NCBI GenBank assembly: GCA_902602695.1
Contig: CACKRO010000011.1
Span: 1 to 39,050, forward strand
DNA: 39,050 bases
Direction of reading: 5' to 3'
From: an uncultured Alphaproteobacteria bacterium
Lineage (GTDB): Bacteria > Pseudomonadota > Alphaproteobacteria > HIMB59 > GCA-002718135
Shown: piece by piece, positions 1-8,345 of the stretch
Numbering within the stretch: position 1 is the first letter of the stretch
Layout of the letters: the number at the start of each line of letters is the position of its first letter
Notes under the pieces: generated by a model
The model's database searches: none
What the model was told of the DNA's origin: nothing
The model's input: the letters and a program-made list of their open reading frames with translations, nothing else
Program-made: the position numbers and the translations under genes

Positions 1-1
1 A

Positions 2-472
2 GAGGGTAATGTAGGAACGGGTGTTGCTGAAAATATGATGTCTGGAAAAATTCACGTAAAAGGAAATGCTTCTCAATCTGCAGGTGCTACAGCACACGGA
101 GGATTTTTAATCATTGATGGAGATGCAAGTTCTAGATGCGGTATTTCAATGAAAGGAATTGATATTGTTGTAAAAGGTTCTGTGGGACATATGTCCGCTT
201 TTATGGCCCAGTCAGGTAATTTAATAGTTTGCGGTAATGCCGGTGAGGCATTAGGTGATAGTTTATATGAAACAGATATTTATATTAAAGGAAAAGTTAA
301 ATCTTTAGGAACTGATTGCATAGAAAAAAAAATGGACAATAAACATTTAAAAAAATTAGAAAAACTTTTAAAAAAAGCTAAGTTAGAAAAGTTAAAAAGT
401 AAAGATTTTAAAAGATATGGTTCAGCCAGAAAACTTTATAATTTTAAAATAGATAATATATCAAGTTATTAA
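2..472 (+). CDS. mgsB: N-methylglutamate synthase subunit B-like (glutamate synthase GXGXG domain), 5' partial
   Basis: The reading frame is open from base 2 and runs past the ATGs at 35 and 38, so the gene starts outside the window; 156 residues of a protein usually near 220 are present. The fragment has the glycine-rich repeats of the glutamate synthase alpha-subunit C-terminal domain (the right-handed beta-helix GXGXG fold): KGN, HGG, DGD, KGI, KGS, CGN and KGK recur at about 15-20 residue spacing. The C-terminal 50 residues are lysine-rich. It is followed after 2 bases by the FMN-binding subunit gene and then by a GmaS/GlnT-type gene. That order is known from N-methylglutamate synthase (mgsABC-gmaS) and from the related glxBCD-glnT clusters. 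The N-methylglutamate role is inferred from this context; a plain glutamate-synthase-like role cannot be excluded. Confidence 0.8.
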   Translation, partial: EGNVGTGVAENMMSGKIHVKGNASQSAGATAHGGFLIIDGDASSRCGISMKGIDIVVKGSVGHMSAFMAQSGNLIVCGNAGEALGDSLYETDIYIKGKVKSLGTDCIEKKMDNKHLKKLEKLLKKAKLEKLKSKDFKRYGSARKLYNFKIDNISSY

Positions 473-474
473 AT

Positions 475-1800
475 ATGAAAAAAAATAAAAAAACATTTCC
501 AAGACAGTCTTGGACTTTTGATGAATACACAAATTCCGAAATTAGAAGAGCAGCTGCAACAGGAATTTATGATATAAGAGGAGGAGGATCTAAAAGAAGA
601 CTTCCTCATTTTGATGATCTTTTATTTTTAGGAGCATCTATATCTAGATATCCTTTGGAAGGATACAGAGAGAAATGTTCAACAAATGTTACATTAGGTA
701 CAAGGTATGCAAAAAAACCTTTAGAACTTAAAATACCAATAACAATTGCAGGAATGAGTTTTGGAGCATTATCAGGATCAGCTAAAGAGGCTTTAGGACG
801 TGGCGCTAGTAATGCAGGTACATCTACAACAACTGGTGATGGAGGTATGACACCAGAAGAAAGAGGACAGTCAAAACATCTAGTTTATCAACTTTTACCA
901 TCCAGATATGGAATGAATCCTAATGATTTAAGAAAAGCAGACGCAATAGAAATAGTAATAGGACAAGGTGCAAAGCCAGGTGGAGGCGGAATGCTTTTGG
1001 GTCAAAAAATTAGTGATCGAGTAGCCGAAATGAGAACATTACCTAAAGGAGTTGATCAACGTTCTGCATGCAGACACCCAGATTGGACTGGACCAGATGA
1101 TCTAAAAATCAAAATTTTAGAATTAAGAGAAATTACTAAGTGGAAAGTACCAATATTTGTAAAAATTGCAGGATCAAGGCCTTATTATGATACAGCATTA
1201 GCAATTAAAGCCGGCGCAGATGTTGTTGTTTTAGATGGCATGCAAGGTGGAACTGCTGCAACTCAAGAAGTATTTATAGAAAATGTTGGTCAACCAACTT
1301 TGGGATGCATAAGACCAGCTGTTGATGCTCTTCAAGATTTAGATATGCATAGAAAAGTTCAATTAATTATATCTGGTGGTGTAAGAAATGGAGCAGATGT
1401 AGCTAAAGCATTAGCTCTGGGAGCTGACGCAGTTTCAATTGGTAGCGCAGCAATGATTGCTATTGGAGATAATGATCCTAAATGGGAAAAAGATTATAAT
1501 AAACTTGGAACTACTGCTGGTGCATATGATGATTGGCATGAAGGAAATGATCCTGCAGGTATTTCGACTCAAGATCCAAAATTAATTAAAAGGTTAGATC
1601 CAATAAAAGCTGGGAAAAAACTCTCAAACTATTTAAAAGTAATGACGTTAGAAGCTCAGACGCTAGCTAGATCGTGTGGAAAAAATAGCCTACATAATTT
1701 AGAGCCTGAAGATTTGTGCGCCTTAACAATTGAAGCTGCAGCAATGGCAAGAATACCTTTAGCTGGGACTACTTGGATACCTGGTATAAATAATAAATAA
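475..1800 (+). CDS. mgsC: N-methylglutamate synthase subunit C-like / FMN-binding glutamate synthase family protein
   Basis: This 441-residue protein is the FMN-binding (beta/alpha)8 barrel of the glutamate synthase family as a stand-alone subunit. Visible motifs are IAGMSFGALSG (91-101), the glycine-rich GQGAKPGGGG loop (163-172), FVKIAG (228-233), DGMQGGTAAT (254-263), and GGVRNGADVAKALALGADAV (301-320), the FMN-phosphate region. In glutamate synthase the stretch before GI(A/S)TQDP holds the 3Fe-4S cysteines; here it reads DPAGISTQDP with no cysteine. In methylamine-using bacteria this subunit works with MgsA (glutaminase-like) and MgsB to make N-methylglutamate from methylamine or gamma-glutamylmethylamide. 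The gene abuts mgsB and precedes the GmaS-like gene by 37 bases. The family is certain; the substrate is inferred from neighbours. Confidence 0.85.
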   Translation: MKKNKKTFPRQSWTFDEYTNSEIRRAAATGIYDIRGGGSKRRLPHFDDLLFLGASISRYPLEGYREKCSTNVTLGTRYAKKPLELKIPITIAGMSFGALSGSAKEALGRGASNAGTSTTTGDGGMTPEERGQSKHLVYQLLPSRYGMNPNDLRKADAIEIVIGQGAKPGGGGMLLGQKISDRVAEMRTLPKGVDQRSACRHPDWTGPDDLKIKILELREITKWKVPIFVKIAGSRPYYDTALAIKAGADVVVLDGMQGGTAATQEVFIENVGQPTLGCIRPAVDALQDLDMHRKVQLIISGGVRNGADVAKALALGADAVSIGSAAMIAIGDNDPKWEKDYNKLGTTAGAYDDWHEGNDPAGISTQDPKLIKRLDPIKAGKKLSNYLKVMTLEAQTLARSCGKNSLHNLEPEDLCALTIEAAAMARIPLAGTTWIPGINNK

Positions 1801-1837
1801 ATATTGCTACTTAGTAATTTTATTCATATTATATTTA

Positions 1838-3163
1838 ATGCCTAAAAATTTGTCTCAAATAGCCAAATCTAAAAAAATTAAATATTTTCTAATAAGTTTT
1901 GTAGATTTATTTGGAGTGTTAAGATCGAAGTTAGTACCAGCACAAGCAATTAATGAGATGCAAAAGAATGGAGCTGGTTTTGCAGGTTTTGCTACTTGGC
2001 TAGATATGTCGCCAGCAGACAGTGATATGTTTGCAATACCTGATCCAAATAGTTTAATTCAATTGCCATGGAATAAAGAAATAGGATGGTTAGCTTCAGA
2101 TTTATATATGGATGGTGTAGCTGTAGATGCATCACCTAGAGTAATGTTGAAAAATCAAATAAAAAAATTAAGTGAACAAAAACTTCAAATGAAGTCAGGT
2201 GTTGAGTGTGAATATTTTTTAATCTCAGAAGATGGATCGTCTATTGCAGACCAAAGAGATATACAGTCAAAACCTTGTTATGATCAATCAGCATTAATGA
2301 GAAGATATGATTTAATTAAAGAGATATGTGACAGTATGATTGAGTTAGGATGGAAACCTTATCAAAATGACCATGAAGATGCGAATGGTCAATTTGAAAT
2401 GAATTGGGATTACTCAGATTGTTTAGTAACTGCAGATAGACACGTATTTTTTAAATTTATGGTTAAAAATTTGGCTGAGAAACATGGTCTAAGAGCAACA
2501 TTTATGCCAAAACCATTCAATAATTTAACAGGAAATGGTTGCCATGCACATATTTCTGTTTGGAGAAATGGTAAAAATCAATTTCTAGATAAGAAAGATA
2601 ATTTAGGTCTTAGCAAATTGGGTTACAATTTTTTAGGCGGAGTGATTAAGAATGCTCAACCTTTATCAGCTTTTTTTAATCCGACAATAAACAGTTACAG
2701 AAGAATAAATGCTCCACCAACTAAATCAGGGGCAACTTGGTCTCCTAGCAGCATATCTTATACAGGGAATAATAGAACACATATGATAAGAATTCCTGAA
2801 CAAGGAAGATTTGAACTTAGATTAATGGATGGTTCGGTTAATCCATATTTATTACAGGCTGGCGTTCTTGCTGCTGGTTTAGAGGGCATTGATAAAAAAA
2901 TAAATCCAGGAGAACCTTTATTCTGTAATATGTATACAGATTATAAGAAATATCCTAATTTACCAAAGCTACCAAATAATGTTTCTGAAGCATTAAATAT
3001 GCTAGGTAATAGTAAAACTCTAAATAAAGCGTTTGGAAAAAAAAATATTGATAGCTATATAAAATTAAAGAGAAAAGAATTAGATGATTTCAAAAAACAA
3101 TGGCGATTTGATAAGAAAAGATCAGTGACTAAATGGGAAAAAGATAACACTCTAGATTGTTAA
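1838..3163 (+). CDS. gmaS: gamma-glutamylmethylamide synthetase / GlnT-type glutamine synthetase homologue
   Basis: A 441-residue glutamine synthetase-fold ligase. The metal and substrate residues of the family are present: ECE (123-125), GQFE (184-187), FMPKP (222-226), NGCHAHIS (233-240), NPTINSYRR (281-289) and RFELR (324-328). Size and motifs match the GlnT/GmaS group rather than the ~470-residue GlnA. GmaS uses ATP to join methylamine to glutamate, the first step of the indirect methylamine pathway. Downstream of mgsB and mgsC this is the most likely role. Ammonium-dependent glutamine synthesis (GlnT) is the alternative, and the two are hard to tell apart without substrate-pocket comparison. 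The C-terminus is lysine-rich. The gene converges on scpB with a 12-base gap and no visible terminator hairpin. Confidence 0.82.
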   Translation: MPKNLSQIAKSKKIKYFLISFVDLFGVLRSKLVPAQAINEMQKNGAGFAGFATWLDMSPADSDMFAIPDPNSLIQLPWNKEIGWLASDLYMDGVAVDASPRVMLKNQIKKLSEQKLQMKSGVECEYFLISEDGSSIADQRDIQSKPCYDQSALMRRYDLIKEICDSMIELGWKPYQNDHEDANGQFEMNWDYSDCLVTADRHVFFKFMVKNLAEKHGLRATFMPKPFNNLTGNGCHAHISVWRNGKNQFLDKKDNLGLSKLGYNFLGGVIKNAQPLSAFFNPTINSYRRINAPPTKSGATWSPSSISYTGNNRTHMIRIPEQGRFELRLMDGSVNPYLLQAGVLAAGLEGIDKKINPGEPLFCNMYTDYKKYPNLPKLPNNVSEALNMLGNSKTLNKAFGKKNIDSYIKLKRKELDDFKKQWRFDKKRSVTKWEKDNTLDC

Positions 3164-3175
3164 TAATAAAATTAA

Positions 3176-3811
3176 TTAATTATTTGAAATAAAATCATCA
3201 ATATTATTTTCATCATCCTGTTCTATATTATCATTGCTTTGTAAATTTACATCATTTTTTGCAAGATCACTAATAGTAGCAATTGCTGCACGTTTATCAA
3301 GAAACCCACTTGCCTTTAGCTCTTCTTTATTAGGTAAATCAGATAGACTATTTAATCCAAAATGTTCAACAAACAAATCTGTTGTAGACCATAAAGTTGG
3401 TTTTCCTGGTATAGTTTTTCTACCTGAAGGACGTATCCATCCTATTTCCATCAAATGATCTAGTGAGCCTCTACCCATTTGAACACCTCGAATATTTTCA
3501 ATTTCTGATCTTGTTATTGGTTGTTGATAGGCAATTATTGATAATGTTTCAAGTGCTGCTCTTGATAATTTTCTTCTCTGTGTTTTAAAAATAGTTAATT
3601 CATCACTGAGATTTTCTGCAGTCCTAAAAGACCATTTGTTGCCAGTCTTAATTAAATTAATCCCTCTGTTTTGATAAAAATCTTTAATTTCTTGTAATAG
3701 GTTACTTATATTTTTTTTGTCTTTAATTTTTTCTTTTAAATCATTTTCATCAAGTGGCTCTCCTGATGCAAATAATATCGCTTCTAAAATTTTACTATCT
3801 TTATTATCCAT
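3176..3811 (-). CDS. scpB: Segregation and condensation protein B
   Basis: ScpB is the kleisin-associated subunit of the SMC-ScpAB complex that compacts and segregates chromosomes. The protein is 211 residues, a normal length. It has the two winged-helix domains of the family: the first at about 1-75, the second with SIIAYQQPITRSEIENIRGV (91-110) and the GRGSLDHLMEIGWI helix-turn (113-126), then the PGKPTLWSTTDLFVEHFGL segment (135-153). The last 25 residues are acidic (QDDENNIDD). The gene overlaps the end of scpA by 8 bases, so translation is probably coupled. No tatA gene follows; the next gene is convergent. Confidence 0.95.
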   Translation of the reverse strand: MDNKDSKILEAILFASGEPLDENDLKEKIKDKKNISNLLQEIKDFYQNRGINLIKTGNKWSFRTAENLSDELTIFKTQRRKLSRAALETLSIIAYQQPITRSEIENIRGVQMGRGSLDHLMEIGWIRPSGRKTIPGKPTLWSTTDLFVEHFGLNSLSDLPNKEELKASGFLDKRAAIATISDLAKNDVNLQSNDNIEQDDENNIDDFISNN

Positions 3812-4571
3812 TTTGATTAAATTTTATATAAATGTTACCAAAACTTTCATCTTGTTTTAAATCAATAAAGCCATTTTTTGACAATTCTAAAGAAGCAACA
3901 AAATTTGATGAGATAATTGATTTGTTAATTGTTTTATTAGCTTTAATTAAATTTGGAATTATGTTTAAAAAATTAGTCCATTCAGTAATATTACCAAAAA
4001 TACCTTTTAATCTTTTAACTGCTTGATCAACTGAATAAAGCTCTGAATATTCAATGGTTAATTGCTTTACTTGTTCATTCGATTTAAGTATTTGACTGTA
4101 TGATTTTAGCAAGTCATATAAATTAGAAGTATAATTTATATTATATTTAACCTTAAGACCTTCAGATGAGCCACCATAAAATACATCTCTATTAACAAGA
4201 GGTCTTGAATAAATGATTTTAGAAATATTTTGAAAAGCCTCTAGTCTCTGTAATTGGTATTTTAGAGCCTCTTCTAACTCATCGGCTGTATAATCATCTG
4301 TTTTTTCTTCTTTAGGTAATAGTAATCTTGATTTTAAATACGTTAACCATGCTGCCATCACTAGATAATCTGCAGCAATTTCAATATGAATATTTCTATA
4401 TTGATTAATAAAATTAATATATTGATCGGCTAATTCAGATATAGATATATCAGATAAATCAACCTTTTGTGATCTAGCCAAAACCAACAAAAGATCAATA
4501 GGACCCTCAAAATTGTCTAATAATAGGTTAAATTGACCTTCTTTTATTTCTGTATCTGGAGTGTTTAACAC
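3804..4571 (-). CDS. scpA: Segregation and condensation protein A (kleisin)
   Basis: ScpA bridges the SMC heads. The 255-residue protein shows the family's N-terminal signature FEGPIDLLLVLARSQKVDLSDI (from residue 21) and the helix YLVMAAWLTYLKSRLLLP (69-86). The C-terminal winged helix that contacts the second SMC head spans roughly 170-255. It lies in a minus-strand string dgt-argS-SPOR-scpA-scpB. In many alphaproteobacteria nagZ (beta-N-acetylhexosaminidase) sits between the SPOR gene and scpA; here only 39 bases separate them, so nagZ is absent from this place. The stop codon overlaps the scpB start. Confidence 0.95.
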   Translation of the reverse strand: MLNTPDTEIKEGQFNLLLDNFEGPIDLLLVLARSQKVDLSDISISELADQYINFINQYRNIHIEIAADYLVMAAWLTYLKSRLLLPKEEKTDDYTADELEEALKYQLQRLEAFQNISKIIYSRPLVNRDVFYGGSSEGLKVKYNINYTSNLYDLLKSYSQILKSNEQVKQLTIEYSELYSVDQAVKRLKGIFGNITEWTNFLNIIPNLIKANKTINKSIISSNFVASLELSKNGFIDLKQDESFGNIYIKFNQNG

Positions 4572-4610
4572 AATTTTTTATATAAAATTATTGAGATTCT
4601 CTCAATATTA

Positions 4611-5123
4611 TTAATTTTGTAAATTAAGTATTATACAACTCTTAACAATAGTTAATAAATCACAAGCCTCAGAAGCTTCATTCTTAGAAATGTAATTTTT
4701 ATAGGTAATGAAATACTGGGTCCCTATTTCAGTTTCTTTATAAAAAACAATAATATCTTCTTGATCTATAATTTCTTTTTTATTTTCAAATAAATTAATC
4801 AAGTATTTATTAATTTTTTCAAAATTATCATTACTGTATAATTGAATTGTAAAATTAAGTTCGCTTGTATCATTAAATTCAAAATCTTGAATTTTATTTT
4901 TTATATTATTTAAGCTTTTCTTATCTAAATAATCAACAACTTCCCCTTCTTTGTTTGTAGGAATAATAAAATATTTATCAGTGAAAGTAGGAATTATAAA
5001 ATATTCTCTATTAATAAAATAATAAAATGAGATAAGATAAAGAATAATAATAAATAGAAATAATAATAAAGAATATTTAATTATGTAATTATTTTTTCTT
5101 TGAAAAATAATTCTTTTAATCAT
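4611..5123 (-). CDS. Single-pass membrane protein with a SPOR-like C-terminal domain
   Basis: A 170-residue protein with a short basic N-terminus, one hydrophobic membrane segment (about 15-36) and a periplasmic tail. Residues 90-167 look like a divergent SPOR domain: FTIQLYS at its start, then YFITYKNYISKNEASEACDLL, which matches the usual pattern of a hydrophobic strand followed by an A-C-x-L helix and a C-x-(I/V) end. SPOR domains bind peptidoglycan lacking stem peptides at division sites. Position supports the call, since alphaproteobacteria often have a SPOR gene directly after argS and before nagZ-scpA. Overall similarity is weak, so this rests on motif plus synteny. The start codon abuts the argS stop. 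Confidence 0.62.
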   Translation of the reverse strand: MIKRIIFQRKNNYIIKYSLLLFLFIIILYLISFYYFINREYFIIPTFTDKYFIIPTNKEGEVVDYLDKKSLNNIKNKIQDFEFNDTSELNFTIQLYSNDNFEKINKYLINLFENKKEIIDQEDIIVFYKETEIGTQYFITYKNYISKNEASEACDLLTIVKSCIILNLQN

Positions 5124-6853
5124 TACATTGTTTCAGGTGCACTGATATCAATTATTGAAAATATATCTTTTAAAACTATTCTGAATGACTCTAACCAAAA
5201 TATTTTTGAAATCGTTTTTTCTGTATTTTTTTCATCAATAAAACGAAGTGATTCATTATCTTTACCTTTATTCCAAATTGAATGAAAATCAGACGATATT
5301 TCTTCTAGGTAATTGATTAGTCTATGTGGTTCATTATAGTATGATGATTGATACAGTAAATAAGGATAAGAAATTAATTTTTTAATCAATTTTAACTCTT
5401 CATCGGATAGATTTTGTATTTCAGTTAAATTATAATCATTTGTAATGTATATACCTAATTCGTTTGCTTTATTAATTACAGATGAAGCCCTAGCGTGTGC
5501 GTATTGACAGTAAAAAACTTTATTATCTTTATTTTTTTCAACAACAGCATCTAAATCAAAATCAATTGCTGTCTCATTTTTAGTAGAAATCATGTAGTAC
5601 CTAATAGGATCTTTACCAACTTTAGAATGAACATTAGCTAATGTCACAAAATTTCCAGATCTTTTTGACATTTTAATTTTTTGTTTATTTTGGATTAGAC
5701 TTACAATTTGACAAGTTAAAATATTTAAATAATTTTCATCATCTTTAATAGCTTTAATTAACGAATTCATTCTTGGGATATAGCCAATATGATCAGACCC
5801 CCAGATATTGACTAATCTATCAAAATTTCTTTTACATTTATCTAAATGATATGCTGCATCATTAGCAAAATATGTCCATTCACCATTTGATTTTTTTAAT
5901 GCCCGATCTTCATTGTCTAATAAGTTAGAGGATCTAAATAATAATTGCTCTCTTGGCTCCCAATCAGAGTCATCTCCTTTTGGTTTTTCTAAAATACCTT
6001 CATATAATAATTTTTTTTCATCCAAAATTGAAAAAAGTTCATCAATAATTTTACTTTTTTCTATTTCAGTTTCGTGAGTAAATTTATCAAATCTTATATT
6101 TATTAATTCTAAATCTGATTTTATGCTTACAAGTATATTTTTTAATGCAAAATTTTTAAAATATTGAATAGTTTCTTCTTTCTGAAAATTTAACCACTTA
6201 TCGCTATCTTCATTTTTAATTTTTTTAGCTATATCTATTAAATATTCACCAGGATACTCATCTTCTTCTAACTCAATATTTTTATCAAAAAATTGTAAAT
6301 ATCGCTTCAAAAGAGAGTTTGATAATTTATCAATTTGAGAACCTGCATCATTTACGTAATACTCTCTGGTAACATCAAAACCTGTTTTAGTGTAAAGAGA
6401 GCTTAATACATCTCCAAATACAGCACCTCTTATGTGAGCTATATGCAATGGTCCAGTTGGATTAGCTGAAACAAATTCAACATTTATTTTTTTATCTGCA
6501 CCATAATTAATATAATTTAAAAAATTTTTACTATAAATTTCTTTTAAACTTTTTAATACAAAATCATCTTTTAGAAAAAAATTTATAAAACCATTTTTTG
6601 AAATCACAAAATGATCAATAAATCCAATTGATTTAATTCTATCATTTAATTCTTTTTCAATATTAAAATTTTCATTAATAATTTTTCTTTTAACAATTAA
6701 ATAAAAATTCGTCGCTAAATCACCTTGTTTATTATTTGAAGAATAATCGATGCTAATCTTGTTTTTATTTATTGGAGATATGAATTTATTACTCTCTAAA
6801 AAATCTGTAAAATCAAATAAAAAATCTGAAAGGTCTTTTATAAAATTATTCAC
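5123..6853 (-). CDS. argS: Arginyl-tRNA synthetase
   Basis: Class I aminoacyl-tRNA synthetase that charges tRNA-Arg. The 576-residue length is typical. The HIGH-type motif lies in EFVSANPTGPLHIAHIRGA (126-144) and the KMSKR loop at 394-398 (KMSKRSGNFVTL); many bacterial ArgRS have a degenerate KMSK, whereas this one is intact. The N-terminal Arg-S additional domain (1-110) and the C-terminal anticodon-binding helical domain (about 450-576) are both present. Its start overlaps the dgt stop by 8 bases, so the two are co-translated. A tRNA-Arg(UCU) gene lies elsewhere in the window at 29458-29533. Confidence 0.97.
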   Translation of the reverse strand: MNNFIKDLSDFLFDFTDFLESNKFISPINKNKISIDYSSNNKQGDLATNFYLIVKRKIINENFNIEKELNDRIKSIGFIDHFVISKNGFINFFLKDDFVLKSLKEIYSKNFLNYINYGADKKINVEFVSANPTGPLHIAHIRGAVFGDVLSSLYTKTGFDVTREYYVNDAGSQIDKLSNSLLKRYLQFFDKNIELEEDEYPGEYLIDIAKKIKNEDSDKWLNFQKEETIQYFKNFALKNILVSIKSDLELINIRFDKFTHETEIEKSKIIDELFSILDEKKLLYEGILEKPKGDDSDWEPREQLLFRSSNLLDNEDRALKKSNGEWTYFANDAAYHLDKCKRNFDRLVNIWGSDHIGYIPRMNSLIKAIKDDENYLNILTCQIVSLIQNKQKIKMSKRSGNFVTLANVHSKVGKDPIRYYMISTKNETAIDFDLDAVVEKNKDNKVFYCQYAHARASSVINKANELGIYITNDYNLTEIQNLSDEELKLIKKLISYPYLLYQSSYYNEPHRLINYLEEISSDFHSIWNKGKDNESLRFIDEKNTEKTISKIFWLESFRIVLKDIFSIIDISAPETM

Positions 6854-7964
6854 TAATCTCCTTATATAAATTTAGAGCAAATCTATCTGTCATTCCTGAA
6901 ATATAATCACAAATTAATCTTTCAATTTCAATATTTTGATTTCTCCAATCTATTGGTAGTTTATTATTATTTTTTACGAAATAAGTAAACAAAGTAGATA
7001 CAACCTTTTTTGAATACTGTCTCTTATCTAATAAATGTCTATGATTATAAACTTTATCAAATAAGAATTTTTTAATTATGTCACAATTATTCTTCATTTC
7101 ATTTGAAAATGAAACAATGAAATTATTTTTTTTACGAATATCATCAAAAGAATTGATATCATTTTTAATTAAATTTTTTTTTGTAGTTTCATATATATCA
7201 TTTATCATATTAGATATGGAGTTTCTTAAAACTTGATACACTAGAAGTTTATTTGGAATATCTTTATAGTGATCCTTTAAATTAATTATAATTTTTTCAA
7301 AAAAACTTAACTCTGCAATATCATCTAATGATATTAAATTTGCTCTAATAGCATCTTCTACATCGTGATTATTATAAGCAATATCATCAGATATACTTGC
7401 TATTTGTGATTCTAAATAAGGTTGATCAATTAAATTTAGATTATGTATTTTTGAATAATTATCTAAGTGATAAGGTAAATGACCACTCAAAATTCCATTA
7501 TGTTTTATTATTCCCTCTAAGCTTTCCCATGTTAGATTTAATCCATCAAAATCAGGATGTCTTTTTTCTATAAATGTTAAAACTCTTAAAGTTTGATCGT
7601 TATGATTAAAACCTCCAAACTTTTTCATTGAATTATCGAGTGCATCTTCGCCAATATGACCAAAAGGAGGATGGCCCAAATCATGTGCGAGAGCAACTGT
7701 TTCACCTAGATCTTCATCTAATTCAAGTAATCTACAAATTGATCTGGATATTTGGGCAACTTCCAAAGAATGAGTAAGTCTTGTCCTAAAATAGTCACTT
7801 TCACTCTCAATAAAAACCTGGGTTTTGTGTTTTAATTTTCTAAATGAATTAGAATGAATAACTCTAGCTCTGTCTCTTTCAAATGGATTTCTCAGATCAT
7901 CATCTAACTCATTATATAATCTTCCATTTGAGTTATCGGGATTGGAAGCTAAATGTTTGAACAT
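6846..7964 (-). CDS. dgt: dGTPase-like deoxynucleotide triphosphohydrolase (HD domain)
   Basis: A 372-residue HD-superfamily phosphohydrolase that removes triphosphate from deoxynucleotides. The metal-binding residues are visible: H65 in RLTHSLEVAQISRSI, the HD pair at 94-95 in ALAHDLGHPPFGHIGE, and HN near 121. The opening ERDRARVIHSNSFRKLKHKTQVF (29-51) is characteristic of the type-2 (dgt-like) subfamily found across alphaproteobacteria. The gene heads the argS-SPOR-scpAB string and diverges from erpA across a 54-base AT-rich gap. The exact nucleotide preference cannot be read from sequence. Confidence 0.93.
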   Translation of the reverse strand: MFKHLASNPDNSNGRLYNELDDDLRNPFERDRARVIHSNSFRKLKHKTQVFIESESDYFRTRLTHSLEVAQISRSICRLLELDEDLGETVALAHDLGHPPFGHIGEDALDNSMKKFGGFNHNDQTLRVLTFIEKRHPDFDGLNLTWESLEGIIKHNGILSGHLPYHLDNYSKIHNLNLIDQPYLESQIASISDDIAYNNHDVEDAIRANLISLDDIAELSFFEKIIINLKDHYKDIPNKLLVYQVLRNSISNMINDIYETTKKNLIKNDINSFDDIRKKNNFIVSFSNEMKNNCDIIKKFLFDKVYNHRHLLDKRQYSKKVVSTLFTYFVKNNNKLPIDWRNQNIEIERLICDYISGMTDRFALNLYKEISE

Positions 7965-8018
7965 AAGAAAATTTATATTATAGTTGTAAAATAATAACTA
8001 ATAACAATATTTAGATAA

Positions 8019-8345
8019 ATGGACAATATAATTGAAGTTACGGAAAGCGCTCAAAAACATATCAATAAGATACTTCTTTCTGAAAAATCTAACTATTTTA
8101 GAATAACTGTATTAGGCGGTGGTTGTGCTGGATTTCAATATAAATTTGATTTTTCCAATAAACCAAATGATGACGATTTAGTATTCAATTATAAAAATGC
8201 TGATGTATTAATAGATAAAACTTCAATTGAATTAATTAAAGGATCAAAAATTGATTATGTTAATGAATTGATTGGATCATCATTTAAAATTTCTAATCCA
8301 CTAGCATCTTCGTCTTGTGGATGTGGAACTTCTTTTTCTATATAA
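8019..8345 (+). CDS. erpA: Iron-sulfur cluster insertion protein, A-type carrier (ErpA/IscA)
   Basis: An A-type carrier that delivers Fe-S clusters to target apoproteins. It is 108 residues with the three ligands of the family: C36 in VLGGGCAGFQYKF, and C100 and C102 in the SSCGCGTSF tail. The divergent pairing with dgt is the usual alphaproteobacterial arrangement for erpA. The downstream xthA ATG follows the stop codon directly with no spacer. The distinction between ErpA and IscA/SufA rests on this context. Confidence 0.92.
   Translation: MDNIIEVTESAQKHINKILLSEKSNYFRITVLGGGCAGFQYKFDFSNKPNDDDLVFNYKNADVLIDKTSIELIKGSKIDYVNELIGSSFKISNPLASSSCGCGTSFSI

Noticed and set aside
35..472. Complete gene starting at the ATG at 35
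   Set aside because: The frame is open to the left edge and the residues before this ATG (EGNVGTGVAEN) continue the glycine-rich repeat, so the gene is 5' partial.
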